Source of the DNA: Rhodocyclaceae bacterium
GTDB taxonomy: Bacteria; Pseudomonadota; Gammaproteobacteria; Burkholderiales; Rhodocyclaceae
Reading direction: 5' to 3'
Length of the DNA: 64,000 bases
NCBI GenBank assembly: GCA_023150275.1
Contig: JAKLLG010000005.1
Location: 62,001-126,000 of the forward strand
Shown here: one piece after another, positions 51,540-60,992 of the stretch
Position numbering within the stretch: position 1 is the first letter of the stretch
Layout: the number at the start of each line of letters is the position of its first letter
Program-made: the position numbers and the translations under genes
The notes under the pieces: generated by a model
What the model saw: only the letters and a program-made list of their open reading frames with translations
Database searches by the model: none
What the model was told of the DNA's origin: nothing

Positions 51540-51797
51540 ATGAATTACGGAGAAAAACGCTATATCTGGCAAGCCGACGACTGGCCCAACTGGCGCTACG
51601 ATCTGTCCGCGCTGACGTGGACATTGACCGAGGTCAGCCGCGCCCAAGGCGTTCTGCTGGGGCGTCTGGCCGACGTGGGGCCGGCACTGCGCGATCAGGC
51701 CAGCCTCGCCGCCTTGACCGAGGACGTGGTCAAGACCAGCGAGATCGAAGGCGAAGTGCTGAACGTGGAGTCGGTGCGCTCGTCCATCGCCCGGCGG
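51540..51797 (+). pseudogene. Fic-family protein, N-terminal DUF4172 fragment
   Basis: From the ATG at 51540 about 85 residues match the N-terminal DUF4172 domain of Fic AMPylase-type proteins: YIWQADDWPNWRYDLSAL, GLL-type helix, ALTEDVVKTSEIEGEVLNVESVRSSIARR. Similarity stops abruptly near 51797, where another frame gives GVRSTGYELAD and a stop, and the Fic catalytic motif (HPFxxGNGR) is absent. The gene is a remnant truncated by rearrangement. Confidence 0.65.
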
Positions 51798-52035
51798 CGT
51801 GCGCAGCACCGGCTACGAGCTGGCGGACTGAAGTGCATCGACGGGCGTGCCCGCATCGCTGCGGCACGGACGCAGGTGATGCACCTCCCAGCGGATGACT
51901 TCTTCGATGCTGAAGCGGATGACTTCACCGTTGACCAGTTTGTAGAAAGGAATGCCGAGCCGCTGGCGTTCCTGATTCTGTTGAAGCCAGGAGGTGGGCT
52001 GTCCGCGCTGAAGCGAAAGAGCAAGGAGTCCGACG
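51798..52035. other. Rearranged fragment between Fic remnant and antitoxin
   Basis: No intact gene is present. On the minus strand a stretch reads LGIPFYKLVNGEVIRFSIEEVIRWE, which resembles the C-terminal part of an excisionase-type helix-turn-helix. This suggests that pieces of different genes have been joined. Confidence 0.35.
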
Positions 52036-52296
52036 ATGGCAAGAAAACTCGATGATGTGATGGCCGCGCTGCCCAAGACTCGCCAGCAGCGGATCGAAGC
52101 GCGCGCCATGGAACTGGCCACGCTCAAAGACCTGCGCCTGGCAGCCGAGAGGACGCAGGAGCATCTGGCCGAGGCGCTCGGGGTCGGGCAGGACACCATC
52201 TCCCGGCTTGAAAAGCGCAGCGACATGCTGCTGTCCACCTTGCGGCACTACGTCGAGAGCATGGGCGGCACGCTGGAAACCGGCCGCCGGTGGTGA
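52036..52296 (+). CDS. Orphan XRE-family antitoxin-like protein (HigA-type)
   Basis: An 86-residue protein. The C-terminal helix-turn-helix (LRLAAERTQEHLAEALGVGQDTISRLEKRSDMLLSTLRHYVESMGG) is that of HigA-like antitoxins; the N-terminal part is a helical stretch. An AAGGAG site precedes the ATG. No toxin gene is intact upstream, where it would normally lie. Confidence 0.72.
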   Translation: MARKLDDVMAALPKTRQQRIEARAMELATLKDLRLAAERTQEHLAEALGVGQDTISRLEKRSDMLLSTLRHYVESMGGTLETGRRW

Positions 52297-52419
52297 TCGA
52301 GCACCTGGGGGGAGAGTCCAAGCCCCAGCGTAAGGCTTCAGGTGCGAGGCGAGGGACGCGGGTGGCGGCCTGACCTCGCTTCGAGATTGCCTTTATGGCG
52401 GCGCTTCAAACTTCAAGCT

Positions 52420-52429
52420 GCCACCAGAT
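52420..52429 (+). repeat. 10-bp copy of the tRNA-Phe 3' end (possible att remnant)
   Basis: GCCACCAGAT repeats the last bases of tRNA-Phe plus three following bases (49640-49649). It lies at the far end of the accessory patch and is followed by a terminator-like hairpin as at the tRNA. Ten bases is short for a tRNA attachment site. Confidence 0.35.
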
Positions 52430-52434
52430 ACGAG

Positions 52435-52461
52435 AACGGTCCGCATTTTTTGCGGGCCGTT
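52435..52461. terminator. Hairpin AACGGTCCGC-N7-GCGGGCCGTT
   Basis: A 10-bp stem with one T-G pair and a T-rich loop, 19 bp beyond the leftward kinase stop. It may be the kinase terminator or the displaced terminator of tRNA-Phe. Confidence 0.5.
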
Positions 52462-52479
52462 TGCCTTTCTGCGGTCGGA

Positions 52480-53832
52480 TCAGACCAGATTGTTTTCCTT
52501 CAGGTGCTTCTGGTAGAGCAGCAGGTACTGCTCGTCGGCCTTCTTGAGGCGCTCGGCGGCGAGGCGGAAGAAGATCTGCAGCATTTTCGACTGCAAGCCC
52601 GGCGACGCTTTGTGCAGGTGGCTGTAGGGCCATTTGCCGACAGTGACGGTGTCGACCGCGCTCACCGTTGCGCTGCGCGGGCTGGGCGTCGTTTCGGCGA
52701 AGGCCAGTTCGCCGAACAGCGTTCCCGGCTTCAGCCAGTTGATCAGCTTGCCCTGCTGCGTGACCTTGGCTTCGCCCTTGAGCAGGAGGTAGCAGGATTT
52801 CGCTTCCATCCCTTCCTGCACGAGGATGGTGCCGGGCGCGACACGGTTCCAGCGCGAGATGCGCAGCAGTTCCCACAACTGCGCGCCATTCAGGTCGGCG
52901 AGCAGCGGCAGCTGACGTAGCTGGTCGTAGAGTTCCGCCTGTGCCGGCTTCTTGCCAGCGTTGCTGCCTTCGCTGTCGAGATTGGGCAGCAGCTCGGACA
53001 GTGCGGTGAGCACGGCGGGCCACTCGGAGAAGCGGTCTTCAAGGCTGCGCGCGATCATGCGGCTGACCAGGTTTTCCAGTGCCGGTGGCAGATCATTGCG
53101 CAGGTCGGTGACGCGCGGTGGCTCGCCGTTGAGGATCTGGTACATCAGTGCTGCCGGTGTGTCGGCGCGGAAGGGCTGCTGCCCGGTGAGCAACTGGAAG
53201 AGCACGATGCCGAGTGCGTAGATGTCGGCCTGCGGCGTGACCCAGTGACGGAACAGTTCCGGTGCCATGTAGGCGAGCGAACCGATGTCCATCACCTGCG
53301 TCGAGTCGTCCTTGGCCCAGTAGGCGGCGCCGAAATCGCAGACCTTGGCTTCGCCGTGGCCGACGTACTGCAGGTTCGCGGGCTTGATGTCGCGATGGAC
53401 GATACCGGCGCGGCAGGCGTAGTCGAGCGCGCTGGCGCACTTGTACATGATTTCCAGAACCTCCTGCACCGGCTTCAGGCTTTCCGGCCGGCAGTAGGGT
53501 TCCAGCGTGCCGCCGGGCAGGTATTCCATCACCAGGTAGGCGCTGCTGGCGCTGACGCCGGCGTCGTAGACGGCAACGATGTAGGGGTGCTGCAGGCTGC
53601 CGGCGAGGTGCACCTCGTTCAGCCACGCCTTGCGGATGATCGTCTGCTCGGTATCGTCGCTGCCGCCGGAGAAGATCTGCGGATGCGCCACCTTGATCGC
53701 GACTTCCCGCTGCTCGAAGCTGTCGTGCGCCAGATAGACGGTGCCGGTGGCGCCGGCGCCGATCTCGCGACGGATCTCGTAGCGATGCTGGAGGCCACAG
53801 GCGGTGAGGGTGGCGATCGAGTGAGCGGGCAT
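52480..53832 (-). CDS. Ser/Thr protein kinase with C-terminal cyclic-nucleotide-binding domain
   Basis: A 450-residue soluble protein. Residues 18-270 are a eukaryotic-type kinase: Gly loop GAGATG (25-30), K47 in VAIKV, HRD at 146-148, DFG at 166-168 and APE-like MAPELF. After a linker, residues about 315-440 form a cNMP-binding (Crp-type) domain (EGMEAKSCYLLLKGEAKVT ... PGTLFGELAF). No TM segment is seen. A close paralogue lies at 58243. A kinase gated by a cyclic nucleotide is inferred from the fusion. Confidence 0.88.
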   Translation of the reverse strand: MPAHSIATLTACGLQHRYEIRREIGAGATGTVYLAHDSFEQREVAIKVAHPQIFSGGSDDTEQTIIRKAWLNEVHLAGSLQHPYIVAVYDAGVSASSAYLVMEYLPGGTLEPYCRPESLKPVQEVLEIMYKCASALDYACRAGIVHRDIKPANLQYVGHGEAKVCDFGAAYWAKDDSTQVMDIGSLAYMAPELFRHWVTPQADIYALGIVLFQLLTGQQPFRADTPAALMYQILNGEPPRVTDLRNDLPPALENLVSRMIARSLEDRFSEWPAVLTALSELLPNLDSEGSNAGKKPAQAELYDQLRQLPLLADLNGAQLWELLRISRWNRVAPGTILVQEGMEAKSCYLLLKGEAKVTQQGKLINWLKPGTLFGELAFAETTPSPRSATVSAVDTVTVGKWPYSHLHKASPGLQSKMLQIFFRLAAERLKKADEQYLLLYQKHLKENNLV

Positions 53833-53957
53833 CAGACGGTACCGGAAAATTTGCGAATGACGATGTTAGCGCTTGCCGGCGCGCTTGTGGGCACGGCATT
53901 GGTGTCGTCCTGATCCGGCGGCCTCGCGCAGGAGGCAGGGGTGGAGGGGGTGGATGC

Positions 53958-53963
53958 TATAAT
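53958..53963 (+). promoter_or_regulatory. TATAAT -10 box upstream of hemA
   Basis: A consensus -10 hexamer lies 40 bp before the hemA start; no good -35 is visible at 17 bp. Confidence 0.5.
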
Positions 53964-54003
53964 CCGCCCCCAAATCCCCACGGCCCCCAAGGTTTCTTCG
54001 CGC

Positions 54004-55254
54004 ATGGCGCTGTTTACGCTCGGCATCAACCACCATACCGCTCCGCTCTCCGTGCGCGAGCAGGTGGCCTTCAATGCCGACAAGCTCCACCACGCATTGA
54101 TCGAGCTGACGCGCGCCAATATCGCGCGCGAGGTGGCAATCCTCTCCACCTGCAACCGTACCGAGATCTACTGCGCCGCTGACAATCCGGACATGGCCGT
54201 CGATTGGCTGGCGGAGTACCACGCCATCGAACGCGGCGTCATCCAGCCCTACGTTTACACGTTGCCGCAGCGCGAGGCGATCCGCCATGCCTTCCGCGTC
54301 GCTTCGGGGCTCGATTCGATGGTTATCGGCGAGCCGCAGATTCTTGGCCAGATGAAGGACGCCGTGCGCGCCGCGGAAGAGGCCGGCACGCTCGGCACGC
54401 ACCTGCACAAGATGTTCCAGCGCGCCTTTGCGGTAGCCAAGGAAGTGCGTTCAACCACGGCGATTGGCGCCAACATCGTGTCGATGGCGGCCGCCGGCGT
54501 ACACCTTGCCGAGCGCATCTTCGAACGCATTTCGGATCAGCGCGTGCTGTTCATCGGCGCCGGCGAGATGATCGAACTGTGTGCCACCTATTTTGCCGCC
54601 AAGCAGCCGAAGGAACTGGTCATCGCCAACCGCACCATGGAGCGCGGCCGCGCGCTGGCCGAGCGTTTCGGCGGTTCGGTGATGCGTCTCGACGAGATCG
54701 GCGACCGGCTCGGCCACTTCGACATCGTCGTTTCCTGCACGGCGAGCCCGCTGCCCATTGTCGGCCTTGGCATGGTCGAGCGGGCAATCAAGGCGCGCCG
54801 GCACCGGCCGATGTTCATGGTCGATCTCGCCGTGCCGCGCGACATCGAGCCGGAGATCGGCGAACTGGATGACGTCTTTCTCTACACCGTCGACGATCTG
54901 GCGCAGGTGGTCGAATCCGGGTTGGAGTCGCGGCAGGCAGCGGTTGTCGAGGCCGAGGGCATCATCACCGCGCAGGTCGATGCCTTCATCGGCTGGCTGG
55001 AAACGCGCGACACCGTGCCGTTGATCCGTTCGCTGCGCGACGCTGCCGAGCGCACGCGCCGGCACGAGATGGAACACGCGCTGAAGCTGCTGGCGAAGGG
55101 CGACGACCCCGAAAAGGTGCTCGATCAGTTGTCGCAACGTCTGACCAACAAGTTCCTGCACGCCCCGACGCAAGCGCTCAACTCCGCCGAACCGGAGGAG
55201 CGCGAGGCGCTGCGCCTCGCCGCCCAGCGTTTCTTCCATCTGCACGGCGAGTAG
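54004..55254 (+). CDS. hemA: Glutamyl-tRNA reductase
   Basis: A 416-residue HemA. The catalytic Cys is C50 in [12 protein letters not shown], preceded by [13 protein letters not shown]. The NADPH-binding domain starts at [13 protein letters not shown]. It reduces glutamyl-tRNA to glutamate-1-semialdehyde, the first committed step of tetrapyrrole synthesis. The ATG at 54004 gives the family-standard [14 protein letters not shown] start. It heads the hemA-prfA-prmC-grxD run, an arrangement widespread in beta- and gammaproteobacteria. Confidence 0.96.
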   Translation: MALFTLGINHHTAPLSVREQVAFNADKLHHALIELTRANIAREVAILSTCNRTEIYCAADNPDMAVDWLAEYHAIERGVIQPYVYTLPQREAIRHAFRVASGLDSMVIGEPQILGQMKDAVRAAEEAGTLGTHLHKMFQRAFAVAKEVRSTTAIGANIVSMAAAGVHLAERIFERISDQRVLFIGAGEMIELCATYFAAKQPKELVIANRTMERGRALAERFGGSVMRLDEIGDRLGHFDIVVSCTASPLPIVGLGMVERAIKARRHRPMFMVDLAVPRDIEPEIGELDDVFLYTVDDLAQVVESGLESRQAAVVEAEGIITAQVDAFIGWLETRDTVPLIRSLRDAAERTRRHEMEHALKLLAKGDDPEKVLDQLSQRLTNKFLHAPTQALNSAEPEEREALRLAAQRFFHLHGE

Positions 55255-55299
55255 CGACGCCCTGTTGGCGCAGCTACCCGTTCACCTTCTCCTTTTCTC

Positions 55300-56382
55300 A
55301 TGAAACAGAGCATCCGCGACAAGCTTGATCATCTCACCGGCCGCCTCGAAGAGCTGGATCTGCTGCTCGCCAGCGGGGATACCGCAAGCGACATGGCGCA
55401 GTTCACCAGGCTCTCGCGTGAGCGCGCCGAGATCGAGCCGGTGGTGCTGCTCTTCGCTGATTTCCGCAAGGTGGAGAATGACCTCGCCGAGGCCGAGGCG
55501 ATGCTTGCCGACCCGGACATGAAGGCGTTTGCGGAAGAGGAAATGAAGGCCGCCAAGGCACGCCTGCCCGAACTGGAAACCGATCTGCAGAAGCTGCTGC
55601 TGCCGAAGGACCCCAACGACGAGAAGAACGTCATCCTCGAAATCCGCGCCGGCACCGGCGGCGAGGAATCGGCGCTGTTTGCCGGCAGCCTGTTCCGCAT
55701 GTACACCCGCTACGCCGAGCGTCAGCGCTGGCAGGTCGAGGTCATGTCGTCCTCGGAATCCGATCTCGGCGGCTACAAGGAAATCATCGCGCGCATCGTC
55801 GGCCAGGGCGCCTATTCGAAGCTCAAGTTTGAATCAGGCGGCCATCGCGTGCAGCGCGTGCCGGAAACCGAGGCGCAGGGGCGCATCCACACTTCCGCCT
55901 GTACCGTCGCGGTGATGCCCGAGGCCGACGAAATCGAGGATGTACAGATCAACGCCGCTGACCTGCGCATCGACACCTTCCGCGCTTCCGGCGCCGGCGG
56001 CCAGCACATCAACAAGACCGACTCGGCGGTGCGCCTCACCCACCTGCCGACCGGCATCGTCGTCGAATGCCAGGACGGTCGTTCGCAGCACCAGAACAAG
56101 GCGCAGGCGATGCGCGTGCTGGCGGCGCGCATCAACGATGCGCAACTGCGCGCGGCGCAGGCCAGGGAAGCGGCGCACAGGAAAAGCCTGATCGGCAGCG
56201 GCGACCGCTCCGAGCGCATCCGTACCTACAACTTCCCGCAGGGCCGCGTCACCGACCACCGCATCAACCTGACGCTGTACAAGATCGACGCGATCATGGA
56301 CGGCGACATGGAGGAACTGGTGATGGCGCTGACCACCGAACACCAGACCGAGCAGCTGGCGGCGTTGGCCGGCGAGCAATGA
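55300..56382 (+). CDS. prfA: Peptide chain release factor 1
   Basis: A 360-residue RF1. The GGQ motif lies in [16 protein letters not shown] and the codon-recognition region in [21 protein letters not shown]1 ends translation at UAA and UAG codons. It follows hemA by 45 bp and overlaps prmC by ATGA, placing the methyltransferase that modifies its GGQ glutamine directly downstream. Confidence 0.97.
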   Translation: MKQSIRDKLDHLTGRLEELDLLLASGDTASDMAQFTRLSRERAEIEPVVLLFADFRKVENDLAEAEAMLADPDMKAFAEEEMKAAKARLPELETDLQKLLLPKDPNDEKNVILEIRAGTGGEESALFAGSLFRMYTRYAERQRWQVEVMSSSESDLGGYKEIIARIVGQGAYSKLKFESGGHRVQRVPETEAQGRIHTSACTVAVMPEADEIEDVQINAADLRIDTFRASGAGGQHINKTDSAVRLTHLPTGIVVECQDGRSQHQNKAQAMRVLAARINDAQLRAAQAREAAHRKSLIGSGDRSERIRTYNFPQGRVTDHRINLTLYKIDAIMDGDMEELVMALTTEHQTEQLAALAGEQ

Positions 56383-57251
56383 GCGCACCGGCAGCCCAGA
56401 CCCTGAAGGCGACCGTCGAGCAGGTGAAGCGGCGCGTGCCGCGACTGGATGCGCGCATCCTGATGCAGCACCTGCTTGGCATCACGCATGCGCAGTTCCT
56501 CGCCGACCCCGAGCGCAGGCTTTCCGGCGAGGAAGTCGAAGCATTCATGACGCTGGTGCTGCGCCGCGAGCGCGGCGAGCCGGTGGCCTATCTCGTCGGC
56601 GAAAAGGATTTTTACAGCCGTCCGTTCAAGGTGACGGCGGACGTGCTGATCCCGCGCCCGGACACCGAGCTGATCGTGACGCTGGCGCTGAAGCGGCTGA
56701 AGACGCTTGCCTGGCCGCGCGTGCTCGATCTCGGCACCGGCAGCGGCGCCATCGCCGTGAGCATTGCCTGCGAGCACCCGGAAGCGGCCGTGGTGGCCGT
56801 CGATGTCTCGCCGGCGGCGCTGGCGGTGGCGCGCGAGAATGCCGAGCGCCTCGGCGGCAAGGTCGGTTTCATCGAGAGCGACTGGTTCTCGGCGTTGCGC
56901 AGTGGCGTCGCTTGCGAACAATTCGACCTGATCGTCGCCAATCCGCCCTATGTCGCGGCCCGCGACCCGCACCTCACGCAGGACGGTCTGCCCTTCGAGC
57001 CCGATCTGGCGCTGACCGACGGCGCCGACGGGCTCTCCTGCATCCGCCGCATTATCGCCGAGGCGCCGGCGCATCTGCTGCCCGGCGGACTGCTGCTGAT
57101 CGAGCATGGCTATGATCAGGGCGACGCCGTACGCGCACTGCTCGCGGCGGGGCCGTACGAGGAAATTGCCACCTGGCAGGATCTTTCCGGCAACGACCGT
57201 GTCTCAGGCGCTTGTCTGGCTGCCGCGGCAGCGGCTAAAATAGCCGACTAA
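56379..57251 (+). CDS. prmC: Release factor glutamine methyltransferase PrmC
   Basis: A 290-residue enzyme with an N-terminal helical domain ([16 protein letters not shown]), the SAM-binding motif [17 protein letters not shown] and the catalytic NPPY (IVANPPYVA). It methylates the GGQ glutamine of RF1 and RF2. Its start overlaps prfA, so the two are translationally coupled. Confidence 0.95.
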   Translation: MSAPAAQTLKATVEQVKRRVPRLDARILMQHLLGITHAQFLADPERRLSGEEVEAFMTLVLRRERGEPVAYLVGEKDFYSRPFKVTADVLIPRPDTELIVTLALKRLKTLAWPRVLDLGTGSGAIAVSIACEHPEAAVVAVDVSPAALAVARENAERLGGKVGFIESDWFSALRSGVACEQFDLIVANPPYVAARDPHLTQDGLPFEPDLALTDGADGLSCIRRIIAEAPAHLLPGGLLLIEHGYDQGDAVRALLAAGPYEEIATWQDLSGNDRVSGACLAAAAAAKIAD

Positions 57252-57280
57252 ACAACTCAACTATTCAGCAGGAGTCCCCG

Positions 57281-57604
57281 ATGGACGTACAAGCCCTCAT
57301 CCACGAACAAGTTACCGGCAACCCGGTCGTCCTCTACATGAAAGGCACGCCGCAGTTTCCGCAGTGCGGTTTTTCCTCGCGCGCCGTGCAGATCCTCAAG
57401 GCCTGCGGCGTGAGCAAGTTCTTCAGCGTGAATGTGCTGGAAAATCCGGAGATTCGCGCCGGCATCAAGGATTACGCCAACTGGCCGACGATTCCGCAGC
57501 TCTTCATCAAGGGCGAGTTCATCGGCGGGTCGGACATCATGACCGAGATGTACCAGTCGGGCGAACTGCAACCGCTGCTCGAAGGGCTGGCCGACCCATC
57601 CTGA
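57281..57604 (+). CDS. grxD: Monothiol glutaredoxin GrxD
   Basis: A 107-residue CGFS-type glutaredoxin with C29 in PQCGFSSRAV, the TVP-like WPTIPQLFIKGEFIGG loop and GGSDIMTEM. These proteins bind and transfer [2Fe-2S] clusters with glutathione. It follows prmC by 29 bp with an AGCAGGAG site and ends before a good terminator. Confidence 0.95.
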   Translation: MDVQALIHEQVTGNPVVLYMKGTPQFPQCGFSSRAVQILKACGVSKFFSVNVLENPEIRAGIKDYANWPTIPQLFIKGEFIGGSDIMTEMYQSGELQPLLEGLADPS

Positions 57605-57640
57605 TGCGCAAGCGTCCCGGAGGATGCCGGGTTCAATGCA

Positions 57641-57664
57641 AGGGAGGCTGCGGCCTCCCTTTTC
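57641..57664 (+). terminator. Intrinsic terminator after grxD
   Basis: GGGAGGC-TGCG-GCCTCCC is followed by TTTT, about 40 bp after the grxD stop. Confidence 0.85.
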
Positions 57665-57734
57665 ACAGGGGCCGTCCGCGTCAGGCGCGGTGCCGCTGGG
57701 GTAAGATTGAACAATCCGCAAAGGGAGATTGACG

Positions 57735-58238
57735 ATGCCCCGCCTGTTCCTGGTTCTTGCCGCTCTAATGCTGACCGCCTGCGCGACCGGGTACCCGGGG
57801 GGTGATCTGCGGCCCGGCGTGACGACCGAGTCCGCCATCCGTCAGCAGATGGGCGTGCCGGCGATGGTGTGGGCGCTGCCCGATGGCGGCCGTCAGCTTG
57901 CCTACCCGCACGGGCCGGCCGGTTTCGTGACGTTCATGGTGTATCTGGACAAGGCCGACCGCCTGCAGCGCATCGAGAACGTTCTCGATGCGCCCCACTT
58001 CGCGCGCATCCAGGCCGAGATGACGCAGGAGGAAGTGCTGCAGATTCTCGGGCCGCCGCAGCCGCAATGGACCGCTTACTTCGCCGCACGTGACGAACTG
58101 GTCTGGGAATGGCGCTACTGCGACAGCTGGCGCGAGGCGGCGCGCTTCGACGTGCTCTTTGACGGAACGACCAAGCGTGTGCGTTCGACCCTCAGCTGGA
58201 CCGAAAGCCAGAAATCGCACTGGCGGGTGTCCTGCTGA
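57735..58238 (+). CDS. Lipoprotein of the SmpA/BamE-like type
   Basis: A 167-residue protein with a signal peptide and lipobox (LTAC, Cys near residue 16). Two similar halves carry the BamE-like pattern: PGVTTESAIRQQMGVPAMVWALPDGGRQLAYP, then EMTQEEVLQILGPPQPQW...DELVWEWRYCD. The family is related to outer-membrane assembly lipoproteins; which machine it serves is unclear. The ATG at 57735 is used; an in-frame TTG lies six bases upstream. It converges with the kinase gene at 58243. Confidence 0.75.
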   Translation: MPRLFLVLAALMLTACATGYPGGDLRPGVTTESAIRQQMGVPAMVWALPDGGRQLAYPHGPAGFVTFMVYLDKADRLQRIENVLDAPHFARIQAEMTQEEVLQILGPPQPQWTAYFAARDELVWEWRYCDSWREAARFDVLFDGTTKRVRSTLSWTESQKSHWRVSC

Positions 58239-58242
58239 CGCG

Positions 58243-59541
58243 TCAGAAATTCGCGAGTCGCTGATTGGCGAGTGCCAGCCGGTTGGCGAGCACTTCCAGA
58301 AAACTCTGGTAAAAGTGCATGCGGCAGGCTTCGGAGGCGCGGCGCAGGGTTTCGCCGCGCACCGTGATGACTTTCGATTCGGTGAGCGCGACAACATCGG
58401 CGCCACGCAGCTGCTTGCCCTTGGCGATCACCGCCATTTCGCCGAAGCAATCGCCGGCGGTGAGCAGGTTGAGGATCTTGCCGTTCTTGGTGACTTTCAG
58501 CTCGCCCTCGGCGAGGAAGCAGAAGTAGTCGCCCGGCTCGCCATCCTTCATGATCGCGTCACCGGGCGCTACATTCTGCCACTCGGAAAAGCGCACCACT
58601 TCCCAGATCTCGACGTCGGTGAAGTCGCCGAAGAAGGCCAGTGCGCGCAGGGTGTCGAACTTCTCCGATTCGGCGAATTCGCGAGTCGGCGCCTTCACCG
58701 CCTTGTTGCGGAACGCCTGCGCCAGATCGTGCGCGAAGTCGGCCCAGGTCTGGTAGCGCTCGTCGAGATCCTTGGCCATCGCCTTGGAGACGATCGCGTC
58801 CAGCGTTGCCGGAATGTCCTTGCGTAACTGGCCCACCGGTGTCGCCGCGGTGTTGATGATCTGATAGACCATGTTGTAGTTGTTGCTGGCCTGGAACGGT
58901 AGCTGGCCGGTGAGCAACTGGTACATCACGACACCGAGCGAGTAGATGTCGGTGCGATGGTCGAGCGGCTGTTCCTTCACCTGCTGCGGCGACATGTAGG
59001 CCGGCGAACCGATGCCGGAGACCTGCGTACGCTCGGCGCCGCCGGTGATCGCGGCGCCGAAATCGGAGATCTTGATGTCGCCGGTCTGCGCGTCGCCGCC
59101 GACGATCAGGATGTTGGCCGGCTTGATATCGCGATGGGTGATGCCGAGCCGGTTCGCGAAATCGAGTGCGCGCGTGCACTTGAAGACGATCTCGACGACC
59201 CGTTCGATCGGCAGCAGCTTCTGTTCGGCACAAAAGACCTCCAGCGTGCCGCCAGGCACGTATTCCATGACGATGTAGCACAGCGAATCGGCGACCACGG
59301 CGTCGTAGATCTGCACGATGTGCGGGTGGTTGAGCTTGCCGACCAGCGAGGCTTCGTTGAGGAAGAGGTGGGTGTAGAGCTTGCCGCGCTCCGGATCCTT
59401 GAGTACCTGCGGGAAGACCACCTTGACCGCGACATCGCGCTGCGCGAACGGGTCGCGGCCGAGGTAGACGTTCGAGGTCGCCCCTTGTCCGATCTCGCGG
59501 ACAATTTCGTACTTGCCGATCTTCTTCATCGGCGGGCTCAT
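58243..59541 (-). CDS. Ser/Thr protein kinase with cyclic-nucleotide-binding domain, paralogue
   Basis: A 432-residue protein with the same plan as 52480: a kinase domain (Gly loop GQGATS at 18-23, K40, HRD at 136-138, DFG at 160-162, SPQQ in place of APE) and a C-terminal cNMP-binding domain (about 300-410, KDGEPGDYFCFLAEGELKVT ... AGDCFGEMAVI). It begins 1 bp after the argH stop, so it is cotranscribed with argH. The paralogues flank the hemA-prfA-prmC-grxD block. Confidence 0.88.
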   Translation of the reverse strand: MSPPMKKIGKYEIVREIGQGATSNVYLGRDPFAQRDVAVKVVFPQVLKDPERGKLYTHLFLNEASLVGKLNHPHIVQIYDAVVADSLCYIVMEYVPGGTLEVFCAEQKLLPIERVVEIVFKCTRALDFANRLGITHRDIKPANILIVGGDAQTGDIKISDFGAAITGGAERTQVSGIGSPAYMSPQQVKEQPLDHRTDIYSLGVVMYQLLTGQLPFQASNNYNMVYQIINTAATPVGQLRKDIPATLDAIVSKAMAKDLDERYQTWADFAHDLAQAFRNKAVKAPTREFAESEKFDTLRALAFFGDFTDVEIWEVVRFSEWQNVAPGDAIMKDGEPGDYFCFLAEGELKVTKNGKILNLLTAGDCFGEMAVIAKGKQLRGADVVALTESKVITVRGETLRRASEACRMHFYQSFLEVLANRLALANQRLANF

Positions 59542-59542
59542 C

Positions 59543-60931
59543 TCAGAGCCTCTGGCGGGCGCGCTGGATTGCGGCGCGTACCTGGTTCGGCGCGGTGCCG
59601 CCGATGTGGTCGCGTGCAGCGAGCGAGCCTTCCACTGTCAGCACGGCGAAGACATCGTCACTGACCAGCGGCGAGAATTTTTGCAGGTCGGCCAGCGACA
59701 GCTGCGGCAGATCGACGCCCAGTTCCTCGGCGCGCTTCACGGCCAGTCCGACGGCCTCGTGCGCATCGCGGAAGGGCAGGCCCTTCTTGGTCAGGTAGTC
59801 GGCGAGGTCGGTCGCGGTGGCGAAGCCCTGCGTCAGCGCGTTGCGCATGTTCTCCGGCCGGGCCTCGATGCCGCCCATCATGTCGGCGAAGATGCGCAGC
59901 GTGTCCGTTACCGTGTCGGCGGTGTCGAACAGCGGTTCCTTGTCTTCCTGGTTGTCCTTGTTGTACGCCAGCGGCTGCCCCTTCATCAGCGTCAGCATCG
60001 AAATGAGGCTGCCGTTCACGCGGCCGGTCTTGCCGCGCGCCAGTTCCGGCACGTCCGGGTTCTTCTTTTGCGGCATGATCGAACTGCCGGTGCAGAAGCG
60101 GTCGGCGATCTTGACGAAGCCGAAGCGCGGGTTCATCCACAGCACCAGTTCTTCGGAAAGGCGAGAGAAGTGCGTCATCAGCAAGGCGGCGGCGGCGCAG
60201 AATTCGATGCCGAAGTCGCGGTCCGACACCGCGTCGAGCGAGTTCTCGCAGACGCCGTCGAAGCCCAGTTCCTTTGCCACGAATTCGCGGTCGATCGGAT
60301 AGGTGGTGCCGGCCAGCGCGGCGGCGCCGAGCGGCAGGCGGCTGACGCGCTTGCGGCAATCGGCGAAGCGCTCCTTGTCGCGCTGCGTCATCTCGAAGTA
60401 GGCGAGCAGGTGGTGGCCGAAGGTCACCGGCTGCGCCACCTGCAGGTGGGTCGAGCCGGGCATCGGCGTGGCGGCTTCCTTCTCGGCCAGCAGCAGCAGG
60501 TTTTCCTGGAACTGGCGGATGAGCACGAGGATGTCGTCGATGGTGTCGCGCAGCCAGAGGCGGATGTCGGTCGCCACCTGGTCGTTGCGCGAACGGCCGG
60601 TGTGCAGGCGCTTGCCGGCGTCGCCGACGAGCGCGGTCAGGCGCTTCTCGATGTTGAGGTGCACATCTTCCAGATCGAGCTGCCATTCGAACTTGCCGGA
60701 CTCGATCTCTTCCCACACCTGCTGCATGCCGCGTTCGATGTCGGCGAGATCCTGCGCGGCGATGATGCCCTGCTTCGCCAGCATCTTCGCGTGGGCCAGC
60801 GAACCGCGGATATCCTGTCGCCACATGCGCTGGTCGAAATCGACTGAAGCGGTGTAGCGTTTGACGAGATCGGACATCGGCTCGGAAAAACGTCCGGCCC
60901 ACGTGTATTGGGAAGTTTCGCTGGTGCTCAT
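59543..60931 (-). CDS. argH: Argininosuccinate lyase
   Basis: A 462-residue member of the fumarase/aspartase superfamily with [24 protein letters not shown] and the signature [12 protein letters not shown]. It splits argininosuccinate into arginine and fumarate, the last arginine step. It diverges from algZ, with 61 bp between starts, and is followed immediately by the kinase gene. Confidence 0.97.
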   Translation of the reverse strand: MSTSETSQYTWAGRFSEPMSDLVKRYTASVDFDQRMWRQDIRGSLAHAKMLAKQGIIAAQDLADIERGMQQVWEEIESGKFEWQLDLEDVHLNIEKRLTALVGDAGKRLHTGRSRNDQVATDIRLWLRDTIDDILVLIRQFQENLLLLAEKEAATPMPGSTHLQVAQPVTFGHHLLAYFEMTQRDKERFADCRKRVSRLPLGAAALAGTTYPIDREFVAKELGFDGVCENSLDAVSDRDFGIEFCAAAALLMTHFSRLSEELVLWMNPRFGFVKIADRFCTGSSIMPQKKNPDVPELARGKTGRVNGSLISMLTLMKGQPLAYNKDNQEDKEPLFDTADTVTDTLRIFADMMGGIEARPENMRNALTQGFATATDLADYLTKKGLPFRDAHEAVGLAVKRAEELGVDLPQLSLADLQKFSPLVSDDVFAVLTVEGSLAARDHIGGTAPNQVRAAIQRARQRL

Positions 60932-60992
60932 GATGAATGGGAATTTGGTCTAAAATGGCCTGAAATCAAGTGATTCCAAGCGATTCGAACAG

